Shown one piece after another: positions 49,501-58,500 of a stretch of 64,000 nucleotides of DNA. The DNA is from Ricordea florida. Lineage: Eukaryota; Cnidaria; Anthozoa; Corallimorpharia; Ricordeidae. A program made the translations under genes and the position numbers. A model generated the notes under the pieces. That model saw only the letters and a program-made list of their open reading frames with translations, was not told the origin of the DNA and searched no databases. The DNA is taken from assembly GCA_949710005.1 (NCBI GenBank), contig OX453276.1, positions 21,776,849 to 21,840,848 of the forward strand. Direction: 5' to 3'. Position 1 is the first letter of the stretch, and every line of letters starts with the position of its first letter.

Positions 49501-52500
49501 TACCATAGCCTAAAATACGGTATTTTACATAGAATGCATCTTACCATAGCCTATAATACGGTACTTTACATCATAGAATGCATCTTACCATAGCCTATAA
49601 TACGGTATTTTACATCAAAGAGAATGTTAACTTCCAGAACTTTGATCATACCTTTGGTACCACCCTAAGCTGAAGACTTTGTCTGGAAAATAGATTTATG
49701 TGAACAATACCGGAAATTTGTCACACAATTTATGTTTCCCATTAGAAAATTGTTGCTTTTGAGAATGCTTTTGACAGACTCCTAGAAATCATTACAGAGG
49801 AGGGCTGCAGTGATGGGGGTGAGTGTAATGGTTAACGGATAAGTCGCGGTTGTCCTTTTTGTGTAGCTTGCAGGACGTGCGTAGCAATATTATAGCAAGA
49901 TCGGTTTTATTTACTTATTTATTTATCTATTTGTCCACGAGAGTCACGTAGTCCAGTTAGCCATTCATGTACTGTACGCATTGCGGAAAGTCATTCATTG
50001 AATTCCGCTAGCTTCAATGGTTTTGCTTAACTATAGTGAACGTTGCAGATTGTTGCAAAGTATATACTTTTTGAACTGTGCATTTCCCAGCTCATCCCAT
50101 GTGATGTTTAACAACTATTCACCGAAGTGGAGGTGGCTAGTGGTGGATATTTACCGAACCGCGAAGCGGCGAGGTAAATATCCACCAGTAGCCACCGACA
50201 AGCGACATCAAATTTGGTTATGCAAGATTAATTTGCATTTGTAAACAAAACCTTTCTCGTTGCTTTTTACCGCTAAACTCCGGGCTAAAAACATAAGCCA
50301 TTATCTCTGAACACGGCCGAGCCAAATTTGGTCGCTTTCTTGGAGTTTCCAGGGACTGCTTCGTTGTTAATTTGGATGATTTCTTCGCTTGTCATACATA
50401 CAAACCGGGGCGCCATATTCGCGCGGCAGAGCGAAAAATTCGCAAGTTGCTCGGAGGTAAATAGCACAGGATATTCGGAGTTTGACTAGCCAATCAGAGC
50501 GCACCTTCAACGCTATCCACTGTTTTAGTATATACTAATACAGATTAGTATAAATACTCAGGTGATTATACAAAAGCGCGCGCCCTGATTGGTTCGCTAT
50601 CTCGGATTATCAGCCGATAATCACCTCGACGAACAAAATGGCTGCTAGTCGTTCGCGCGCTTTTGATGAAATAAAATTTTTTCGTGTTGTACAATGCTTC
50701 TTCTTTTCTATTTTGAAATAATCACCTGTGTATTTATACTAAAACAATTATTCGCCTCAGGCTCAGGGATTATCGCTGAATATTCACCTCGACTTCGTCT
50801 CGGTGAATATTCACCGAGAATCACTTCGCCTTCGGCGAATAATTGTTAAATATTCTCCCTAAGCTTTGGTTTAGTTTTTTCCTGTGGTCCTCTTGACATG
50901 TACTCCTTAGAAAAGCTAAGTTAACACATCTCACACTTCATCGTTGTTCAGTTGGTTTAGGTTATCGTGTACCTTTGGGGGTGTCTTCGGCAAAAAGAAA
51001 AATGTGGCGCGTCCGGAATGCACCGCAGATATAGAAACCCCATATCAAATTAAAGCTTATAGAAGCTCAATATTGCTGAACTTTTATGAAACCCCGATTT
51101 TTCCGTACACTCTGCAATGCGAACGTCTTAAACATCTTTCTAAAGTTCCAACTCAACGCGATTTCATTATTTCATCGTTCTGTTTCCTTACAGTTAATCC
51201 CAAGCTTAAGCCTAACAAAAACTTGTCCGGGATTTTCGATAAGTGATTCCTACAAAAAATAATATCACTTGCTTTAAGTTATTCTTTTGTGTTTGTTACA
51301 GTTGTTGGTTCATCCTGTCTTTCTCTACAGGTATTGTTGTAGAGGATTGTTTGTTACTAATGCAAAATCTCTTGAGGCTGAATGTTTCAAATCAAAATTT
51401 CTTCAGGGAAGGAAGGTAATTTTATAAAAATGTTTGTCCGTGCACAGACGCCTATCCGTTGAAGCGTCAACAGCTAACGGCTTACAGCATTCGGATGGTC
51501 ACTAACGGACAACGGCTTACAACTGATGGCTAACGGCTTCCATCTAACTGCTAACGGACTCGCGCTAACGCCTGATGGCTTAAATAAAACGGCTAGCGGT
51601 TTCTGCTAAGGGCTTAAGGCTCACATGTAACGGCTAAGGGATTATCGCCAGTCGTTTTCAACCAACAGTTTGCGGCTCAAAATTGGCTATAAGCTGCTTT
51701 CGGCTCTAAACTGCTCATCATTTCAGATAGCATCGTTGAAAAGATGTTCTCATGGTATCACTATAGCTGCTTAAGTTACGGTGTCCAAAAAAAAATATTT
51801 GATCTCAGTCTAACGCTTTTAATGCTGGTGTTATTTTGTAATGGTTATGCTAACGCCCATGCTAACGGCTCGGACGCTAACGTTCTCTTGTAACGGTTAT
51901 GCTAACACCTCGAACGGTTACTGCTAACGTCTGCCTGTGTATATTGCTTGGACGTCATTTTACGTTGCCCTTTGCACGGCTTCATGTACCCTTTTCACCC
52001 CTTGGATCTGAGTATTACCTTGTTTTAAAAACAAGGCGTAACCCGTGATGCCATCTCCTTTTGCCAAATAGAGGTGACTTAGAACAAGTTAACTGCGTCC
52101 TCCCGTGTTATTTCCCGTGCCTGTTAGAGAAAGGACGAAGTGTCTTCTCCATATGCAGTCTTTACTTCGCTGAATGCCTGGGTTTTGACCCTTTCACTCC
52201 CAAGGGGTCTCCATTTGACGAGTAAAGTCGTCTGGCGTTGGACAGAGTAAAATCTGTAAAGTCGCTCTTGGGAGTGAAAGGGTTAAGGGTTTTTTTAAGG
52301 GAGATAGTTTTTTTAAGGGAGATAGTTTTTAAGGGAGATAGTTTTCTAAATGTGTGGAGAATGTGCCTTGCCCAATTTGCACATCCCCCCTCTCGACTTT
52401 GCTAATCTATTCTAAAAAAAAGACGAGATCAATACATTTGGGATCAGCAAAGTAGTAGGGGCTGCCAGGTGATGGCTGGACTCAGTTTTCCCCACCAACT

Positions 52501-55500
52501 GCCTTAGGGGCTCTCCCTCCGGTTTTCTGTCAGGGTTTACTCCCTTAACCTTTCGTATCCCCATATGCACCTACAAGGCAGTAGTGACAGTCGCAGGGTG
52601 TACCATCTACTGTCATTATGGTAGCAGTACTAGACTGACCTGTCTAAAAATTAGTTATTTATAATCATGTAGAAAATTTCCATCCCGTCACTTCCATTCC
52701 AAGATGGGGTTTCCTCTTTTGCAGCTATATTCAGCGACTTTCTCAGTTTTTTGAACTAGACCAAGTTTCCAGCATACCCCAGACTACAGGTACGTGAATT
52801 GAAATTAATCTTATTGTGTTTCCTTTTTTGGACTCTCCCATTCTCCTCTCTATTTAATGTTAACAGTGTATCTTGAATCCTACCTCCCATGGGAATTTGG
52901 AAGAATTTTAGAAGAATGTGACTACAATTTGCAAGCACACGTAAGAATAAGCATCATAAGAATATACATGATAAAATTTGAAAATGTTGAACCTTTTGAA
53001 AAGGTCACTTGTTCATGTAAATCACAAATTGAACTCGAAGTTACCGTTGCTAAGTCCAGTTTTCAACAGACTGTGACGTTATCTATGAATGGGATATTAA
53101 TTAACTTTTCTCTGCTTCCAATGTTTTTATGCAGAAAACCAAGATAATGCATGGTCCACTCAGAAAGTATCAAACATTAAGCTCATGCTGCAGGTACGAT
53201 GTGCTGTTCCACCAGTCAAACAATCATGTGCTCTGAGCAATTGTTAACAAGAGTTTTTCACTGAGGTCTATGTTATCAGTTTAGGCCAGGTTACCCTGTT
53301 AACGCAAACTGAGAACTTGATAATTTTACTATCATTAAAGAACCTGAATCCAATTCTAAGTGTTGTTTTATTTTACATTGTTACTTGTAACTTTGGCAAG
53401 TTTTGGGTGGAAAATGTCTTAAACAATTATGAGATTAGTCTTGCTCAATTTCTTGCCTGTATGTTAATGTGGCACCGTATGTTGTCAATCCAGCTTGTGA
53501 GAGTTTTGGTTTCTCCTGATAACCCACAACAAGCAACAGCCACTTGTCAGAAGATCATGAATCAATGTGGTGAGTAGAGTCAATAAAGCACCCTAAACAA
53601 AAAACACTGCCAGCTCTAAGGCTGCTTTCAATTAGTTATGGCAACCCAGTCTAAAACTGTGTTGTGTTTCTTATGATCGTATGAGATTATCTCAAAAGTT
53701 AACAATTTGATGCACTAATAAAATGTTACCGTAACATGTTACAGTACCAGGGCTTGCATTTTCTTTGATATGTTGAGGGGACACTATGAGATTTGATATT
53801 TACACGACAGTTTGGTATTATACTCTAATGTAGTAATTCTACCAATTTAGAATATCAAAATATTTTAGTCTCGTGTCACTAAATTATTATATTTTAAAAA
53901 TGAAAGAATGAAAAATATGTTTCCGCATTGACAAGTTAGATTGATATTTTGATTTTCGCAATGCTCGACATCACCCGGTCGTGGTATTGGTGCAACCAAG
54001 AATGGCAAGTCTAGTTTGAGGGCAACCACCTTTTGTGAAAAGAGAAGAATTAATGTTTACATAGGATCAATTACAATAAATAAATAAACAAGGAAAAAAA
54101 CGCGTTACGTTACTTGCACAATGCCATGTACATGCTAGCTCTTTTCTGTTTGTTTTCCAAATAATTTGCTTATTTGAGAGGATTCTTGCAAAGTCAAAAA
54201 TGGCTCACTTTATGGTTTAGCAGCCTTTCAGGTGAAGGTTTCAAGGTAGTTTCCAACTGCTTTAGTAGAACAGAATATTTCTGTCAAAAAGTCTTTTGAT
54301 TAATCCATCAGTGAAACACTGTAACCCTTGCCTAAATTCTAAGAAAGGATTCTGTTTATCAAAAGAGCCCTGTTAGAATAATAATGCCTATTATTAGAGA
54401 AAACGAAACGAAAGGTAGTTATGTGTAGTAGGTAGCTAGCTGTACTAATCAAAGAAAATGCTCATCTAAGAATGAATGTCGTTTAAGGTATTTTGTTGTT
54501 TTATTCGTGAACAGAAGCTTAACCAGTTTTGTGGTTCAACTTGTTTTTCGTTCTCATGAAAGCAGGAGTATGACATTGAAAGCCATTTATAATCTCAACT
54601 ACCGATGAATATCACAGACCTTTTCAACAATTTCTATAACTAACTGCACATGTGCAATAGACACCAGAACTGCTTCTTATCGAATTTTTATTTAGAGCGT
54701 GGAAACTCCTTAGTTGAGGGCAAGTCTTGGTAGTTTACGCTTGGTTCTCGGTAGGGATACTTTTTCTGAATGTGTTTTCTGTATTATGTGGTTGCAGGAT
54801 TGCTGAGACTTTTGTGTGCTATTCTGATGTCTAGTGGAATTCCTGCTGACATACTTACAGAGGTACTATATGGTTACCTGCAACAAGCTTCTTTAATAGG
54901 ACCATCATATGACTTGTGGAGGGCACATAGTTTATTTGTGGCACGAGTGGCATCATTTTCGCCCGAGCGGAGCGGGGTTGAAATAATTCTGCGAAGGACA
55001 CAAACTATATTATGCCCTACAATAGTCATGTGATTATAATTATCAATACACAAAGCCAAATCGTACAAATTCATTTAATAAGAAAAACGTGTTAAACAGA
55101 GATGTAGCATGAAACGTTAATATGGAAAGTTGTTGTTACAATACGATCAGCTAAACATGAACCAAATAAAATTCCTCTTCATTACAAACGTGAGCAAGTG
55201 AAAACTCATCCACAAAAATTCGCGCCAACTCTGGCATTGAAATGATATCCTCAGGATCTAATTGGCCGAGCAAGTTGGCCAAGGGCGGCAAATGCATTTT
55301 CAGTATAATTATTATAAAATGTATAATTAGTAAAGGAACACAGCCTAGTACGCTTCTTATTATGATCCTTTGTAACACCTGTCAGACTATTAACACAGTA
55401 TCAGAAGTCATAAGAGGATTTCCTGCTAACCAGGAGTACTTTGCCCAAGTAAATGCACCATCGTCGCCTCCAAGGTATGTGACATGTTACACACTACACA

Positions 55501-58500
55501 TGCCACATGCAGCCTCAAGTAAGAATGCCACTTCTCTTTCTTTAATGCTTTGGTTTCTTTATTTTAGTTCTCTCTTGTGTACCTTTGATTTCTTTTGAAG
55601 CAAATGATTTGGTTTGTCAGTTTCTTCTAGTCCTCTGCCCCTCCCTTCCATTTACTTGTAGCATAATTATTAAACAATTTACTGAAATGTTGTGCTTCTT
55701 TTGAATTGGGCCGTGGTGAGTTTGACTGTTACCCAGTTACAGTATTCAAGATTGTCATTAAACTTTTTTTTTTCAGACCAGCCATTGTTGTCCTTCTGAT
55801 GTCAATGATAAATGACAAGCAGCCAGTCAGTCTCAGATGTTCAGTACTGTATTGTTTTCAGGTAAGTCGATCACTACACTGACACGTGGTCCTTTCTTAA
55901 GCGCAAACGTCACGACACTAAGATGTACGTACCTGTGAGTCATTTGCACCTCGGTTACGCGGTTCCATGTTAAGCGTTTCCCGATTGAACCCTCCCTTAG
56001 TAAGTAGTTCCTTGCTTAGTGCTGGCTGATTTGTCATGACTGTTGTTTATAAGGACCCGACATGTCCGAGTTCTGCTGACTTTCCACTATTCGTTTATAG
56101 CCCTAATTACTCTCGTAGAAATCGTAACTTGTGATGTCATCAGCGGGATCCATTTTTATCAGACTAGTGAAGCAAGAAACTTCTTGACAGTAGAGTTCCT
56201 TGCAAAATGGGAGAGCACAATTAAGTTGCACTTAAAAACACTTTTGTTTTGTTTATTCAGTGCTACCTGTACAAGAATGAACAAGGTCAGAATCAGATTG
56301 TTACAACACTTCTTCCTTCCTCTGCTGCTGATGGTATGTTACTGAAGATTGATTCTGTATCTTTAGGTCTTTGGGTCGTGTTTGATAGCTTTAATACACC
56401 AACATCAGTTGCCGTTTCAGTTGCTATTTGATTGCACGAGCGGACAGTTAAAAATAAGTACTTACCTATGGGCAGAGTATAATGTGCTTTTTAATTCAAT
56501 CAGAAGGTAAGGCGCGTGATCAGACTTAAATTTGTGGACAATTATTGACATATCAGTTTGTCAGTTCTCCGCCAGTTGAAGGTTTGCTATCTTTCCTTCG
56601 CAGCAACTATGATATCAGCGGGTCAGTTACTATGTGGTGGCTTGTTCAAGTAAGTATTACTGTTTTTTGTCGTACTTTTGCTGATAGCAGATAAGGGAAG
56701 CTGGTATTATAAGACATCCTTATCTGTTCTTAAGTAAGCTCAAAAAAGGAAAGTTATGCTACGTGTTAGAAACCATGCCTATATATTACCTTACCGGAAA
56801 AAAGAGTGGGCGCGAGCAGGGCAAGGAGAATACCGCACGGCTAGGGTACGTCCCGCGATTAGAATCCTTTCTTTTCATTTAAAAATTGATTCCTGGGGAT
56901 CTGAATGAACAGTTATAGAACTTCTGGCTATTATTTTGGTTCATGAGGGAGAAAAAGAGTCAAAACTTCTATGGGTGGAATAGTTTAACTTTGTCAAAAC
57001 CCAGCAACAAACTAAAACTGTCACGAAAACAGCTTACGTCAGGAAAAAAGAAAAGAAAAAAAAATTGATGCAAAGTCAATGACTTTCCATGGTTTACTGC
57101 ACGTCGACACCAAGTTAATCATCTTGAAGGATGAAAACATAAAGCTCTCGAGAGACGCCCGTAGATGCGAGCAGGGAGGATTCATACAGCAGCGTAGAGG
57201 TAACAACAGAATGCTACACTGACCATTGAAAATCCTCTGCAAAGGAAAATAGGTCGGCATACATAACCGTGCAGGATGTCTTTTATTGCAAAGTGTAGTT
57301 TTTGCTCGCTCTTCGCCACGATCACCATTCACGACATGAGGCAGGTAATATTTGGAATACGTAAAGAAATTTGTTGAATGGATATGTTGAATTGAAGGGA
57401 AGGAAACAACTGCAACTTACGGTGGCAAAAAAATGTCCAGTGTCTTGCTTCAACTAATTTGTTCGCAGACAACCAGGAGAGTCCAAATCACCTTAGTGTT
57501 CTTTCTTTCTGGCTGTTTGTCACCCTTTGAGTTTGGTTCTTCAACTCCGCAAATGGAAGAGAACAAAATCTGTGCCTTTTTTGAAGCCCCGTGAAGAAAT
57601 TGCCATTGTTGACAAGCGTAAGACATGCAAATAATTCTGTCAGAAAAGACTGCATCTCAACAGTGTGGCACAACTGACAGGTGAAAAGAGCCTTCAGAGT
57701 CTGAATGGCTATGCCGTGGTATCACATCCAGAACAACGCTACATGTCAAAAATGCTTAGCTGACAAAAATACACGCTGAACCGAAGCCAAAGAAAGGATC
57801 GAAGGAAAATCTTCAAAACCAGTTCGGTGTCAAACATCCGTCTTAACATCATTGTCCCTGCCGAAGTATCTGGCGGAGGAAAATCTTCAGTCTTCAGACT
57901 GACGAAGAAAGCTGACAAAATTGTTCTTTTCCATCCATTCGTACTCAGTCCTTTGTCGTTTCACACCAATCTGCTTGGAAACACATTTAGGAAAGTTACC
58001 AAGAACAACGGCATTCTGATTCATAGTGGTTTACTTCCTTGCAATAAACTAATGTTTATAAGCAATTACCTGTACAACAATCTAACCTCAGGTCTGCATC
58101 CCAGGCGTCTCAGTTATAACCATCATTCTACTAAGTTAAGTGTTAATATTAACAGTCTATTAAGAGCAAGGTTTGTATATTGTGTTTGAACAAAAACAAC
58201 TTATTAAGGAGGGAGATAAGTGTGATGTTTTCCTTTGTTATAACTGGTATAAAACTAAACCTTCAACGTGGTTCGTGGAAAGTGCACTTGAATACATTGC
58301 CCTTATATATATTACCCTGCTTGGGTACGAAACGACCAAACAGACTGGGTATTAAACGTCTCAGCTGTGTACGAACCGACTGGTGACCGACTCACGGACC
58401 TTGCTACGTTCGGAGCGCAGTGTATGACCTCGAGCCAAATATTTCCGTCTAGCCTTTTCGTTTAGTCAGTATGTATGATTTCTAAATCCTCGAATTTGAT

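Noticed and set aside
57827..58189. 120-codon frame in USO1 intron 19
   Set aside because: Begins at GTG, shows no family resemblance, and lies between two well-supported exons without splice signals.
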